From the NCBI RefSeq assembly GCF_026000435.1, contig NZ_AP026763.1, positions 3,100,001-3,164,000 on the forward strand: a stretch of DNA of 64,000 nt. Reading direction: 5' to 3'. Shown piece by piece: positions 53,076 to 61,774 of the stretch (the first letter of the stretch is position 1; each line of letters opens with the position of its first letter). The stretch is from Vibrio sp. STUT-A11 (GTDB taxonomy: Bacteria; Pseudomonadota; Gammaproteobacteria; Enterobacterales; Vibrionaceae). The translations under genes and the position numbers were made by a program. The notes under the pieces were generated by a model. The model was given only the letters and a program-made list of their open reading frames with translations. It was not told the origin of the DNA and did not search any database.

Positions 53076-53104
53076 AAGGCCCTTTTTTATAAGGGCTTTT
53101 TTAT
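53076..53104 (+). terminator. yicC terminator
   Basis: AAGGCCCTT and AAGGGCTT arms followed by TTTTTT, 30 bases after the yicC stop. A standard intrinsic terminator. Confidence 0.85.
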
Positions 53105-53177
53105 GTGCTTGGCCTACAACACCGAACCTAACCAATCAAAAAATAGAACAATAATTAAACTTTTTTTGATTAAATAT

Positions 53178-53205
53178 TTGACACCTATCACACCAGTAGT
53201 AAAAT
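53178..53205 (+). promoter_or_regulatory. Sigma-70 promoter for the 47-aa gene
   Basis: A perfect TTGACA (53178-53183), 16 bases, and TAAAAT (53200-53205) lie about 43 bases before the start codon of the small gene at 53248. Confidence 0.8.
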
Positions 53206-53247
53206 ACGCCCCGTTCTTAGACACGTACCAATAACTACGGTGAAAAA

Positions 53248-53391
53248 ATGAACTCAGCACTTTTATCAATATTAGACGGTAAAAATAATCTTGAATTAGG
53301 AAAAGTGTTAACGCCTTCAATCTCTGCTGCACTGATGTGTTTTTCAACAACAGCAGTTATTGGACTGTTAAGTCTAATTTCTATGGCATAG
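53248..53391 (+). CDS. 47-residue small hydrophobic protein
   Basis: A short gene from ATG 53248 to TAG 53391 with its own strong promoter, a GGTGA ribosome site 5 bases before the start and an intrinsic terminator 28 bases after the stop. The peptide starts MNSALLSILDGKNNLELG and its second half (residues about 24-47) is one hydrophobic helix with small residues, ending SLISMA. I know no family. Alternatives are a membrane small protein or a regulatory peptide. The full transcription-unit structure makes it a real gene in my view. An opposite-strand frame of 78 codons here lacks such signals. Confidence 0.65.
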   Translation: MNSALLSILDGKNNLELGKVLTPSISAALMCFSTTAVIGLLSLISMA

Positions 53392-53418
53392 TTTACTGCC
53401 CGTCAGAATTCAAAATAG

Positions 53419-53445
53419 AAAAGACGCTTACCATAGCGTCTTTTT
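53419..53445 (+). terminator. Terminator after the 47-aa gene
   Basis: AAAAGACGCT and AGCGTCTTTTT pair perfectly around a 6-base loop. The A- and T-runs let it also serve the porin gene coming from the other side. Confidence 0.9.
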
Positions 53446-53494
53446 GTTTGATTACCCCAGTCCAACATCCGTATCTGTCGCCCCTCAGACCAGA

Positions 53495-54601
53495 CTAGAA
53501 TGCATACAAAATTGTCATACCACTTAAGGTATCCTCTTGCTTTCCTGCACCCAAATTATCTTCTTCTGTTTTTCTAACTTCACCAGAAATAATCAACTGC
53601 GGTGTCGCATGGTAGCTTAAACCAAATGAGTAAATGCTACGTTCCCCATCCATATTTACCGAACTGTCATCAAAATCAACTTGCGAAAGGTAAATATAAG
53701 GACGTAAGCCAATGTTGAAGTAATAGTGTGCATACATATCGTAAGCGCTAGCGTCAGCATAGAGGTTTGCTTTAGTGCTTTCGGTCACACGGTAATACAA
53801 TAAATCGGTTTCATGCGCTTTCTTACCATCAGTAAATGCAGCAGAAATTTGAAACCCTTCATATCCATATTTTGCTGCAACTGTCGTCAGTTCCTGGGAG
53901 TCGCCATCATTAAGTCCGGCAAAAGAGGTGCCCTCCACTTTGTTTTGCATATGAGTTGCGCCAAGACTTAAACCAAAGTCAAAATCATAGCTTACCGCCA
54001 GGGCAACGTTGTTATCTCGACCTAAGTTCTGATTGTATCGGTTGTTTACCCCATTAAAGCCATACTGAGCAGAGACATTCAGCGAATCGAAGCTCTTGCG
54101 GTAAACAACCAGGTTGTCACCACGAGCTGTGGCCATAAAGCCACCATCTTTACCATCACTGAATAATGGTGTTGCATCCGGATCGAACACAATAAGGTTA
54201 TCCATGTATCCCGCGACATCATGATACGCGGAATATTGCTTACCGACTCGCACACTACCGAACTCTTGATTTGCAACCGTAATATAGCCCAGCCGACTTC
54301 TGAACTTATCACCATTCTGCGTTTCAAATTCGTTCGAAGGAGGGTTTAGAATCGTATCCCACTCAAATTTTACATCGGTTGACCAACCGTTCTCTAATTG
54401 ACGCTCGATCGCAATACCTAACGTACTGCGGCTGGCATTAAAGTAGTGATCAAGGAATTGAGCGGGTTGCCAATAATCCATTAAAAATGCGCCAGATACT
54501 TCTACCTTGTTTACTTCATCTTGATACACCGTCAGCGCATGCGATTGATTTGAAAGAATTAAACCAGAGATGAATAGTATATTTTTATTATTTAGTTTCA
54601 T
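53495..54601 (-). CDS. General-porin-type outer-membrane protein
   Basis: About 368 residues. A signal peptide ends near NQSHA, and the mature part begins LTVYQDEVNKVEVSGAF, followed by alternating strands of a 16-stranded Gram-negative porin. A constriction-loop-like segment with acidic residues (VFDPDATPLFSDGKDG) lies near residue 145, and the chain ends MTILYAF with terminal Phe for BAM insertion. It forms a diffusion channel. The frame starts 5 codons earlier; ATG at 54601 has GGAACGTGA upstream. It is not in an obvious operon. Substrate preference is unknown. Confidence 0.88.
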   Translation of the reverse strand: MKLNNKNILFISGLILSNQSHALTVYQDEVNKVEVSGAFLMDYWQPAQFLDHYFNASRSTLGIAIERQLENGWSTDVKFEWDTILNPPSNEFETQNGDKFRSRLGYITVANQEFGSVRVGKQYSAYHDVAGYMDNLIVFDPDATPLFSDGKDGGFMATARGDNLVVYRKSFDSLNVSAQYGFNGVNNRYNQNLGRDNNVALAVSYDFDFGLSLGATHMQNKVEGTSFAGLNDGDSQELTTVAAKYGYEGFQISAAFTDGKKAHETDLLYYRVTESTKANLYADASAYDMYAHYYFNIGLRPYIYLSQVDFDDSSVNMDGERSIYSFGLSYHATPQLIISGEVRKTEEDNLGAGKQEDTLSGMTILYAF

Positions 54602-54723
54602 TTCACGTTCCAACATTTATAAAAAACGGGCACAAAAAAAGCATGACAATAAATCACATTATGAAATTATCATGCTTCTATTTTTAAATAGGTGTAGAGG
54701 TGTTAAAGCGTATTCAGCGGTCG

Positions 54724-55107
54724 TTATGTCGTTGCTATCACTTCAATTTCCACTTTTGCATCCATGGGTAAACGAGCGACCTCAACGCAAGATCGAGCAG
54801 GGAATGACGCGTTGTGATTCTCAAAAAAGTCACCGTAAACTTTGTTAACAACAGGAAAGTCATTTAAGTCTTTAACAAATACGGTTGTTTTCACAATGTG
54901 CTTAGCGCTCAACCCGGCCTCTTCGATGATGGCCAAAGCATTGTTTAATGATTGCAGCGTTTGTTCAGCGACATCCTCCGACATCTGTTTTGTTTCTGGG
55001 TTAATTGGAAGCTGACCCGAGGTCATGATCATGCCACCTAAATTAACACCTTGAACATATGGACCAATAGCTAAAGGCGCTTTTGAAGTACTAATAATAT
55101 TTGTCAT
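54724..55107 (-). CDS. RidA-family enamine/imine deaminase
   Basis: A 127-residue YjgF/YER057c/UK114 protein. It has APLAIGPYVQGVNLGGMIMTSGQLPI, the family motif NALAIIEEAGLSAKHIVKTTVFVKD, and the Arg-containing ARSCVEVARLPMDAKVEIEVIA near residue 104, with the substrate-binding Arg. RidA hydrolyses reactive 2-aminoacrylate from PLP enzymes acting on Ser, Cys or, as with tryptophanase, Trp. Its position just after tnaB and tnaA on the same strand fits detoxifying intermediates of that operon. Confidence 0.93.
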   Translation of the reverse strand: MTNIISTSKAPLAIGPYVQGVNLGGMIMTSGQLPINPETKQMSEDVAEQTLQSLNNALAIIEEAGLSAKHIVKTTVFVKDLNDFPVVNKVYGDFFENHNASFPARSCVEVARLPMDAKVEIEVIATT

Positions 55108-55150
55108 TTTTTATCTCAAGTCAGTTGTAAAAGTTGCGATTTGTTGAGGA

Positions 55151-56365
55151 CTAAATGCTAAACACAGGGAGAAGGTTCAACATTGACATGAAATGGAACA
55201 CGGCTGTCAGCACACCAAACAGAATCAGTACGCCAACCATGGCATTCCCTCCAGGGGCGACAAATCCTTCATGGCTTCCCTCTAGACGGCGTGATTTGCG
55301 AGCTAATAACGCAGGGATCAGACATGCCCAAACCGTAGCTGCCGCACCGGCATAACCAATTGCAATAACGAAACCAAACGGAAATAACAAAGAAAGCACC
55401 AGAGGGGGTAAAAATGTAGCCAGCCAGGTTTTTGTTCGGCCTTGTTTTGTGTCTTCAAACTTGAATAAGTCCGCTAGGAAATCGAAGACGCCTAACCCGA
55501 CCCCAATAAACGAGGAAAGAATGGCAGCCATAGAGAAGGTGTTAATGGCGTTGGCTACTTTGTCAGAATCAATTGCTGAGCCTAATGCTGATAATAATGC
55601 TTCTACATTACCGCCTTGCTCAATAACAGGGCCGAATTCACTGCGTGGAAGATTGCCGTAAATGCTCACCATCCATAAGAAATAAAGCGTTAACGCAATC
55701 AGCGTACCTCCTAAAATGGCTTTTTTTGCACGATGCTCGCAACCGTAGTAAGAGCGCATACTTGCGACGGAGTGATGGTAACCAAATGAAGTCAACGCGA
55801 CAGGCAGCATCGCCATTGCATAAGGTGCATAGCTGGTTTCTTGATTGACGCGGTCAAACAGAATCGACATATCGATATTTGCCGCTAAGCCAGATACACC
55901 GAAGATAAAACTGAGGCCCATAAAGGCAATAAGAACAACGGAAATTCTATCTACCGCTCGAGTGGAGTGCCATACGAAAAGAGAAAATATTGCAACAAAT
56001 AAAACTGAAGCTACTTTATTATTGAGACCTAATACACCTTCTAAGATTAAACCCGAAGAGGTTATATAGGCATAAAGTAAAATACCACCAACGAAATATA
56101 CTGCTAAATTATTAATTCGGTTAACGGTACTCCCTAGCATATCTTTCGTTACCGTATTAAAAGATACTTTTAAATCATAGCGCTTAAAAGCTTCTAACAG
56201 CATCCAACCTGATACTGTCATCATAATCATGGTAAAGGTAATTGCAATTAATGACCATGCGGTCCAAGCACCTGCGCCTGCGCTTGGTAAACCAAGCATT
56301 CCCGCCCCAACACAGACACTTGCTATAATACAAGATCCGCCGACTAAAGATGGACTATTTTTCAT
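55151..56365 (-). CDS. tnaB: Aromatic amino acid permease (TnaB/TyrP/Mtr type)
   Basis: A 404-residue HAAAP-family transporter with eleven predicted helices. The start LVGGSCIIASVCVGAGMLGLPSAGAGAW is the family substrate-binding helix 1, and LTSFGYHHSVASMRSYYG near residue 190 is a conserved loop. It imports tryptophan or tyrosine by proton symport. It follows tnaA by about 190 bp on the same strand, so tryptophan is the likely substrate. A hairpin lies between the two genes. Confidence 0.88.
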   Translation of the reverse strand: MKNSPSLVGGSCIIASVCVGAGMLGLPSAGAGAWTAWSLIAITFTMIMMTVSGWMLLEAFKRYDLKVSFNTVTKDMLGSTVNRINNLAVYFVGGILLYAYITSSGLILEGVLGLNNKVASVLFVAIFSLFVWHSTRAVDRISVVLIAFMGLSFIFGVSGLAANIDMSILFDRVNQETSYAPYAMAMLPVALTSFGYHHSVASMRSYYGCEHRAKKAILGGTLIALTLYFLWMVSIYGNLPRSEFGPVIEQGGNVEALLSALGSAIDSDKVANAINTFSMAAILSSFIGVGLGVFDFLADLFKFEDTKQGRTKTWLATFLPPLVLSLLFPFGFVIAIGYAGAAATVWACLIPALLARKSRRLEGSHEGFVAPGGNAMVGVLILFGVLTAVFHFMSMLNLLPVFSI

Positions 56366-56482
56366 GACCTATGTCTCTATAATAGTGTTTTAAATAGGGA
56401 TAAACAATCAGCCAACATTTACAATTTATATTTAATGTTATTTGTAATTTTATTTATAGTAAGAGGTAGATATTAAGAATAA

Positions 56483-56511
56483 GTGCGCCTCAGCAGAGGG
56501 AAGAGACGCAC
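56483..56511 (-). terminator. Hairpin between tnaA and tnaB
   Basis: GTGCGTCTC and GAGGCGCAC (minus strand) form a 9-bp stem with one G-U pair around 11 bases, followed by TTATTCTT. A weak terminator or processing hairpin that would lower tnaB relative to tnaA. Confidence 0.5.
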
Positions 56512-56553
56512 CCATTATTTATTGCTTAATGATTTACTATTTAATTCCTAGGA

Positions 56554-57969
56554 TTAAATTTCTTTTAGTCGGGCAGTGAAGTGACGAAGTACTTTCGGTT
56601 CGTAAGTAAAATCGAGACCTTTCACGTTTTGGGCATTGGCTTTCACTTTCTCAAAGGCTTCGATAACAAAGTCCATGTGTGTTTGTGTATACGTCGCACG
56701 AGGAATCGTTAGGCGCAGCAATTCAGCCGGACATTCATGCTGCTTGCCGGTTGCTGGATCACGGCCTAGTAACAGAGAACCGATTTCAACCGCACGAATA
56801 CCCGCTACTTTATACAGTTCACAAGCAAGAGCATGCGCTGGGAATTGATGCGATGGAATGTGAGGCAACAGTTTACCTGCATCTACGAACGCCGCGTGAC
56901 CGCCCGCTTGCTGACAAACAACACCAATTGCTTCTAGGCCATCAACTAAGTACTGAACCTGACCGATACGATACTCTAGCCACTCCTGACGCATACCGTC
57001 ATAAAGACCAACCGCTAAGCGCTCCATAGCGCCACCTTCAAGGCCACCGTAAGTAGGGAAGCCTTCCTGTACAACACAGAGCGTACGAGATTCGGTGTAT
57101 ACATCCATCATGGATTCGTCTTTGAAACACAGCAGGCCACCCATTTGTACCATTGCGTCTTTCTTCGCTGACATGGCTAGCGCATCCGCGTACTTGTAGG
57201 TTTCGCGAGTGATCTCTTCAATCGTCCAGTCTTGGTAACCTGGCTCACGCTGTTGTACGAAATAAGCGTTCTCCGCATAACGAGCCGAGTCCATGATAAC
57301 TGGGATATCGTAGCGTTTAGCGATTTCATAAACCGCTTTCAGGTTTGCAATGGAAACTGGTTGGCCACCTGCAGAGTTACAAGTAATCGTACTTACAATG
57401 TACGGAACGTTGGCTGGACCCGCTTCTTCAATCGCCATTTCCAGTTTTTGCAGGTCGAAGTTACCTTTAAAGTCGGCATTTACTGATGTGTCAAAGGCTT
57501 CGTCTGTATAAACGTTTTTTGCCACACAGCAGTTCACTTGAGTGTGGCCTTGCGTTGTATCGAAGAAATAATTAGACAGAGCGACCATTTTAGAACGGTC
57601 CAGGCCTTTCTCCTGCTCACGTTTCTTGATAAGAATAGGAATATAAATCTGCTCTGCACCACGGCCCTGGTGAGTAGGAATTGTCAGTTCATATCCAAAG
57701 ATATCTTTAACCGCATTGGCAAGCGCGTAGTAACTGCGACTACCACTGTAGGCTTCATCACCCATTAACATTGCCGCTTGCATTTTTTGTGTTATCGAAC
57801 CAGTACCACTATCGGTGAGTAGATCGATAAATACATCTTCACTGTCTAATAGAAATGGGTTCATACCCGCCTTTAAAATGGCTTCTTCACGGTATTCTCT
57901 AGTCGTGGTTTTTACTGGTTCAACAACACGGATACGGAATGGTTCTGGTAGATGCTTAAAGTTTTCCAT
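56554..57969 (-). CDS. tnaA: Tryptophanase
   Basis: A 471-residue PLP enzyme of the beta-eliminating lyase family. MENFKHLPEPFRIRVVEPVK matches the family N-terminus, TCNSAGGQPVS near residue 196 and MDSARYAENAYF near 222 line the cofactor, and the PLP Lys is in SAKKDAMVQMGG near 270. It cleaves tryptophan to indole, pyruvate and ammonia, giving the indole signal. Length equals the E. coli enzyme. It is preceded by a 240-base leader with a candidate tnaC peptide, implying tryptophan-induced antitermination. Confidence 0.98.
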   Translation of the reverse strand: MENFKHLPEPFRIRVVEPVKTTTREYREEAILKAGMNPFLLDSEDVFIDLLTDSGTGSITQKMQAAMLMGDEAYSGSRSYYALANAVKDIFGYELTIPTHQGRGAEQIYIPILIKKREQEKGLDRSKMVALSNYFFDTTQGHTQVNCCVAKNVYTDEAFDTSVNADFKGNFDLQKLEMAIEEAGPANVPYIVSTITCNSAGGQPVSIANLKAVYEIAKRYDIPVIMDSARYAENAYFVQQREPGYQDWTIEEITRETYKYADALAMSAKKDAMVQMGGLLCFKDESMMDVYTESRTLCVVQEGFPTYGGLEGGAMERLAVGLYDGMRQEWLEYRIGQVQYLVDGLEAIGVVCQQAGGHAAFVDAGKLLPHIPSHQFPAHALACELYKVAGIRAVEIGSLLLGRDPATGKQHECPAELLRLTIPRATYTQTHMDFVIEAFEKVKANAQNVKGLDFTYEPKVLRHFTARLKEI

Positions 57970-58209
57970 AATAATACCTATAAATAATATTTTTTATTAT
58001 TCAGACGATATTAATTACACCTAAAATTTAATTTTGGTGTACTAAACCGAACTGAATAATGAATCAGTTAAATTAAAAATTAAATTTAGATAAAATACGA
58101 CTAAGGAACTGAATTAGTAGTACAGAACTGTAATGTCGAATTTTAAAAAGATGTCAAAGGGATTACGAACATTTAGCAACAACAACTAGTTGCTAAAAAT
58201 ACGCATTAA
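57970..58209 (-). promoter_or_regulatory. tnaC-tnaA spacer (probable Rho-dependent leader)
   Basis: A 240-base AT-rich, gene-free transcript region between the candidate tnaC stop and tnaA. Its length is similar to that of the E. coli spacer where Rho acts unless the ribosome stalls at tnaC. One hairpin stands out at 58173-58198: TTTAGCAAC pairs with GTTGCTAAA (minus strand), close behind tnaC. Rho dependence is inferred from known tna operons. Confidence 0.5.
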
Positions 58210-58314
58210 TTAGGCATGAATACAAGAAGGAAGAATTTTTAGATCAAAGTCGTGCGTATACCAAGCTAATGAGCTTGACCATAACTTATTTTGATTTTTT
58301 AGATTTTCACTCAT
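58210..58314 (-). CDS. tnaC: Candidate TnaC tryptophan-sensing leader peptide
   Basis: A 34-codon frame from ATG 58314 to TAA 58210 with GGAATTAGAA upstream. In-frame ATGs also exist five and six codons earlier. It contains LAWYTHDFDLKILP. Trp18 and Asp22 have the same four-residue spacing as the essential Trp12 and Asp16 of E. coli TnaC. A Pro lies 11 residues after the Trp, against 12 in E. coli, and five residues follow before the stop. In known systems free tryptophan stalls the ribosome at the end of TnaC, blocking Rho. The position is right; the shifted Pro is a caution. Confidence 0.55.
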   Translation of the reverse strand: MSENLKNQNKLWSSSLAWYTHDFDLKILPSCIHA

Positions 58315-58394
58315 TTCTAATTCCATCATTAGTTATAGCTGATTGACCGATGAGTTCATTTTTGGCCAAAAGATGAATAAAGTAAATTACACAG

Positions 58395-58460
58395 AATAAT
58401 AAATGTGACAAATATCCTTATAGATAATCTTGGAATAAGTTGCATGTCACAAATAAACGA
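58395..58460 (-). promoter_or_regulatory. Possible CRP-binding region for the tna operon
   Basis: Two half-sites appear on the minus strand, TTTGTGACATGC (about 58455-58444) and ATTTGTCACATTTAT (about 58411-58398), facing each other. Each has one good CRP half (TGTGA or TCACA) and a poor partner half. tna operons are usually CRP-activated, so one of these may be the site. No clear -10 or -35 boxes were seen. Confidence 0.35.
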
Positions 58461-58587
58461 GCACATGCAGAACACACACACTCATAGAAGCCCATACGAA
58501 AAAGAATCGTAATTCATAATTCTGATAGTTAGTAACGATACTCCAACTCATTGACAACATAACCCTACCCAAAAAGCCAGAAAGCAA

Positions 58588-58621
58588 AAAGGGCGGTGCC
58601 TACAAAAGGAAACCGCCCTTT
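58588..58621 (-). terminator. Terminator after the second yjbH-like gene
   Basis: AAAGGGCGGT and ACCGCCCTTT form a perfect 10-bp stem around 14 bases, followed by TTTTTGC on the minus strand, 20 bases after the gene's stop. Confidence 0.9.
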
Positions 58622-58641
58622 AATATTACTTTTTAATCGAC

Positions 58642-60759
58642 TTAGCGCTCTTGTTCCAACAAACGAAGATAGGCGTTTCTCATTCGCTGTTGATAGGTAT
58701 TGAAGTACGCTGGCGTTAACCTAGAACGGTTAAGGTACTCACGTTCCAGACTATGTTGCAGCTTAATCGACTGACCAAGTCCGGTGTTGATATTGTTGTG
58801 AGAGTCATTAACTCGAGTTTGTACCGTCAGTTCATACTGATCGATACCTCTGACTTGCAAGTAGCCCGGTTTCATGTCTCGCCATAGCGTCAACGGTAAA
58901 GAGACACCAAGAGTCAGAAACTCTTCATCTTCACTGTTTAAGTATTTCGCGAAGAATTTAGCATCACCGAGCCAATGCGTTGTGGTGATATCATAACCTT
59001 GATCCCCACGCCAGTACTCTCCACCCCGCAAGCTTAGCTGCCAGTTCCAATCAGGTCTTGAATAGGTATAGTTAGCTAAACGAGTGGCTTTGTCTTCAAT
59101 TTCACGACCGCGTGAGTCAACGTCATCCTTATAGGTGAATTCGCTGATCTGAAAACCAATGCCGTGATGTCCCTCAGGTGAGTTCCACTGGGTTTCATTC
59201 ATTCCTCCAAGGTACCCACCATAGACATAACCTGCCGAAAACTGAGTCATGATATCGAAAGGTAGACGGAAAGCCTGGTGAACAAGAACACGGTTAATCT
59301 CATTGTCTAAGCTTTGCTCTTCCCAGTATCCACCGTCCTGATAATCATCGCTGTCATCAAGCGGTAATACATGCCGAATATCAAATGCTGCACCTTGCCA
59401 CAGTGGTGTATACAGATTGGAACTAAGGCCGACTGAATAGTCAAAAACACCATATTCGGTGGCAACGTTGTAATTCATAACTGGCGAAAAAATAAGCTGC
59501 GAACGTCCCATACCATCGTTGATATGCTGATGGATCCACTGAGTCTGCTTCCGATATTCATTCAAGTGCTGTGAGGAAAACGACGTCTGTTTACATAACT
59601 CGCCTGTCTCCAAAAAGTCTTGATAGCAGTCTAGCGTGGTGGAAACTCGCATTACTGGTATATTGTTATTCAGCAGCAGCAAGTTGATCACTGGAGCATA
59701 ATCACTACCAACAATATCGGTAAGTGTATCATGGCTTAGGTTTGTTGCTATTAGGCCCAGAGCCACACCAACACCATCAACTTCATTGTGGTTATAACGA
59801 CGGTTCTCGAGGGCAATGACCAATTGGTTAAGATGAGTACCCGTTTGAATATTAATAAAGCCTTCATTCTTAAGCGCTTGCTGCAAAGATGTCCGACTTG
59901 TCGACTTGCTAGCAGCCAACTGAGAGGTAAGACGCTGCTCGGTACTTTCTAGTTCTGGCTGTTTTAATCGCTTACGGCTATTGCTGCTATATCCAACCAA
60001 TGGAATGTCTGTATTGATCCCCCATACCGTCTGATCACTATTCTCGTGACCACTGTAAAGCTCTACATGGGCAGAAGTCTGAATACCATAGGGTAAAAAG
60101 CCCTCAGGGGTAAACACTTTCGCCGTAACATTGAGTTCGCTGGCATCATATTCACCAACAAGCTGGGCAAAGGAAAGCGGTTGCCACTCTACGCCACCAA
60201 AAGGCCCGTCCATAATCCCAAGACTAAGATCTGACTTGCCAAAACCTGAGCTAACACGTAATCCGTAGTCTTCGAAGGTTTTGTCTGCGACGACATATGC
60301 CGCTCTAAAGTTACTGGCAGCACCGCCAACATCTTGAGCCCCCACGGCTAGTTGGATGCCGGTCCAGTCATAAACATAGGGGACTTGAGCCTTGAAAGAC
60401 GCGGACAAATCTCGAATACCACAGCCAGGTTCAAAGTAAATATTGCAATCGTAAGTTTGAGTAACAATTCTCCCCCCAGCTTCAACACCAGGAAGAATGC
60501 CGGCGCCAAAATACCAGTTATCTAGTTGAGCAATCGTACCCAGATACGGTGTGCCTTGGCTGAAAGAAACATGAAAGTCTCCAGTATCAATCACCTGAGC
60601 ATTTGGGGTAAATCCCAACCCAGTGAAACTTTGATAAGAAGATAGGTTATCGGGTGAAGCAAGAGTAGTACACGGGGCAAGGAGCAAAACTGTTCGTATA
60701 CAGTTTTGTAATGAAAAATTAGGTCTGAACATGCGATACATCCATGGATAAAAAGTCAC
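58642..60759 (-). CDS. YjbH-domain outer-membrane protein (second copy)
   Basis: A 705-residue protein with a signal peptide (cleavage near TTLAS). The start of the mature part, SYQSFTGLGFTPNAQVIDTG, resembles the YjbH N-terminal motif with changes. Barrel-like strands follow, a periplasmic insert lies near residues 270-410, and GYLQVRGIDQYELTVQTRVN near the C-terminus is YjbH-like. The likely start is the internal Met beginning MFRPNF (about 60732). It pairs with the lipoprotein gene 58 bases upstream and has no yjbE, F or G partner. Role is unknown; a polysaccharide or surface role is inferred from the family. Confidence 0.8.
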   Translation of the reverse strand: MTFYPWMYRMFRPNFSLQNCIRTVLLLAPCTTLASPDNLSSYQSFTGLGFTPNAQVIDTGDFHVSFSQGTPYLGTIAQLDNWYFGAGILPGVEAGGRIVTQTYDCNIYFEPGCGIRDLSASFKAQVPYVYDWTGIQLAVGAQDVGGAASNFRAAYVVADKTFEDYGLRVSSGFGKSDLSLGIMDGPFGGVEWQPLSFAQLVGEYDASELNVTAKVFTPEGFLPYGIQTSAHVELYSGHENSDQTVWGINTDIPLVGYSSNSRKRLKQPELESTEQRLTSQLAASKSTSRTSLQQALKNEGFINIQTGTHLNQLVIALENRRYNHNEVDGVGVALGLIATNLSHDTLTDIVGSDYAPVINLLLLNNNIPVMRVSTTLDCYQDFLETGELCKQTSFSSQHLNEYRKQTQWIHQHINDGMGRSQLIFSPVMNYNVATEYGVFDYSVGLSSNLYTPLWQGAAFDIRHVLPLDDSDDYQDGGYWEEQSLDNEINRVLVHQAFRLPFDIMTQFSAGYVYGGYLGGMNETQWNSPEGHHGIGFQISEFTYKDDVDSRGREIEDKATRLANYTYSRPDWNWQLSLRGGEYWRGDQGYDITTTHWLGDAKFFAKYLNSEDEEFLTLGVSLPLTLWRDMKPGYLQVRGIDQYELTVQTRVNDSHNNINTGLGQSIKLQHSLEREYLNRSRLTPAYFNTYQQRMRNAYLRLLEQER

Positions 60760-60817
60760 CCAAAGCGTGCGCTATGGGTGACTAATCTTTTAGCTATGAT
60801 AAGGAAGGAGAAAGCGA

Positions 60818-61774
60818 TTAAGCGCCACCGCCGCCTTCACTACCACCACCACCTGTACCACCTGTACCGCCTGTGCCACCTGTAGGTGGAAGCTCAGGCT
60901 CAGGAACGGGCTCCGCAGGTTCACCCGTTGCTATATCTTCACGAAGTTCATCAAAAATTGGATCATCCTGATTGATATCTTCGTCTTGTTCTGCATCAGC
61001 AATTGTGGTGAATACAGTCTCATCTTCCAGAGCTCCAGAAAGTTCGACATAGATTTCATCACCATCGTTATTGGTCGGATAGTTTGGATGTTCATCCAAA
61101 ACAACCTGACTTACTCTTCTCGTCACAGTAGTAAGTTGCTCAACAGTAACATCTGAATTTTCACCTTGAGCGGCAAGTGTGTCAGAAAGTACGACTGTAG
61201 TAACCATAATTTCTGAGTAAATGGTTGGATTTGATTCTTTTAGATCACCCAATACAGTTTCAGGATCAGTGAGCAGCTCGAAAATACTAATGTTCGTACC
61301 ATTCTCATTGTTTAGATCACCAACATTGATACCTAGGCTTTGCAAAGTTTCGTTAGCAGCTTCTTCAGTATAGTCGTCATCACCCAGCGCTTTGGCAATA
61401 ATTGTCGTCAATGGTGTTGCCGCTGCTTCTTGACCCTCTTGGAGCAAGCCTTTTGGCACACTGTAGCTAACGTTCGACATGTCTTTACCGTTAGAGGTAT
61501 CCACGGCACCTGGTGTTTTATTGAAGGTTACAGAACAAGTTTCAGGGCTAGTTGCGAACGTTTCATTTTCAATGGTGATATAACCATTGTAGTCAGTAGT
61601 CCCGTTGATAGCGCCGCCTGAGCCGTCAATACAATCAAACTGACCAGTCATACCTTGAACAGCACCATCGAATGCACGAACATCCTGAGAAAACGATACA
61701 GTATCAGTGCTACTATCATTACAGCCGACTAAAATTATGGAGCCAACCGCGATTGCTAATAGTGAAAATTTCAC
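60818..61774 (-). CDS. Acidic lipoprotein with Gly-rich tail
   Basis: A 318-residue lipoprotein whose signal peptide ends in ILVGC, so it is Cys-acylated. The mature part begins with an acidic NDSSTDTVSFSQDVRAFDGA stretch, then an immunoglobulin-like or carboxypeptidase-regulatory-like strand pattern (DGAVQGMTGQFDCIDGSGG, YNGYITIENETFA) with paired Cys residues. The centre is helical, and the tail is Pro-rich and then Gly-Thr-rich (PPTGGTGGTGGTGGGG). I do not recognise a named family. It precedes the yjbH-like gene and probably forms one operon with it. Confidence 0.7.
   Translation of the reverse strand: MKFSLLAIAVGSIILVGCNDSSTDTVSFSQDVRAFDGAVQGMTGQFDCIDGSGGAINGTTDYNGYITIENETFATSPETCSVTFNKTPGAVDTSNGKDMSNVSYSVPKGLLQEGQEAAATPLTTIIAKALGDDDYTEEAANETLQSLGINVGDLNNENGTNISIFELLTDPETVLGDLKESNPTIYSEIMVTTVVLSDTLAAQGENSDVTVEQLTTVTRRVSQVVLDEHPNYPTNNDGDEIYVELSGALEDETVFTTIADAEQDEDINQDDPIFDELREDIATGEPAEPVPEPELPPTGGTGGTGGTGGGGSEGGGGA

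Noticed and set aside
53114..53350. 78-codon minus-strand frame
   Set aside because: It lies opposite the promoter and body of the 47-residue gene and lacks a ribosome site; the plus-strand gene has full signals.
56541..56562. CCTAGG palindrome at the end of tnaA as another heptamer element
   Set aside because: It is a single palindrome with AT-rich arms and no cluster, core or heptamers beside it.
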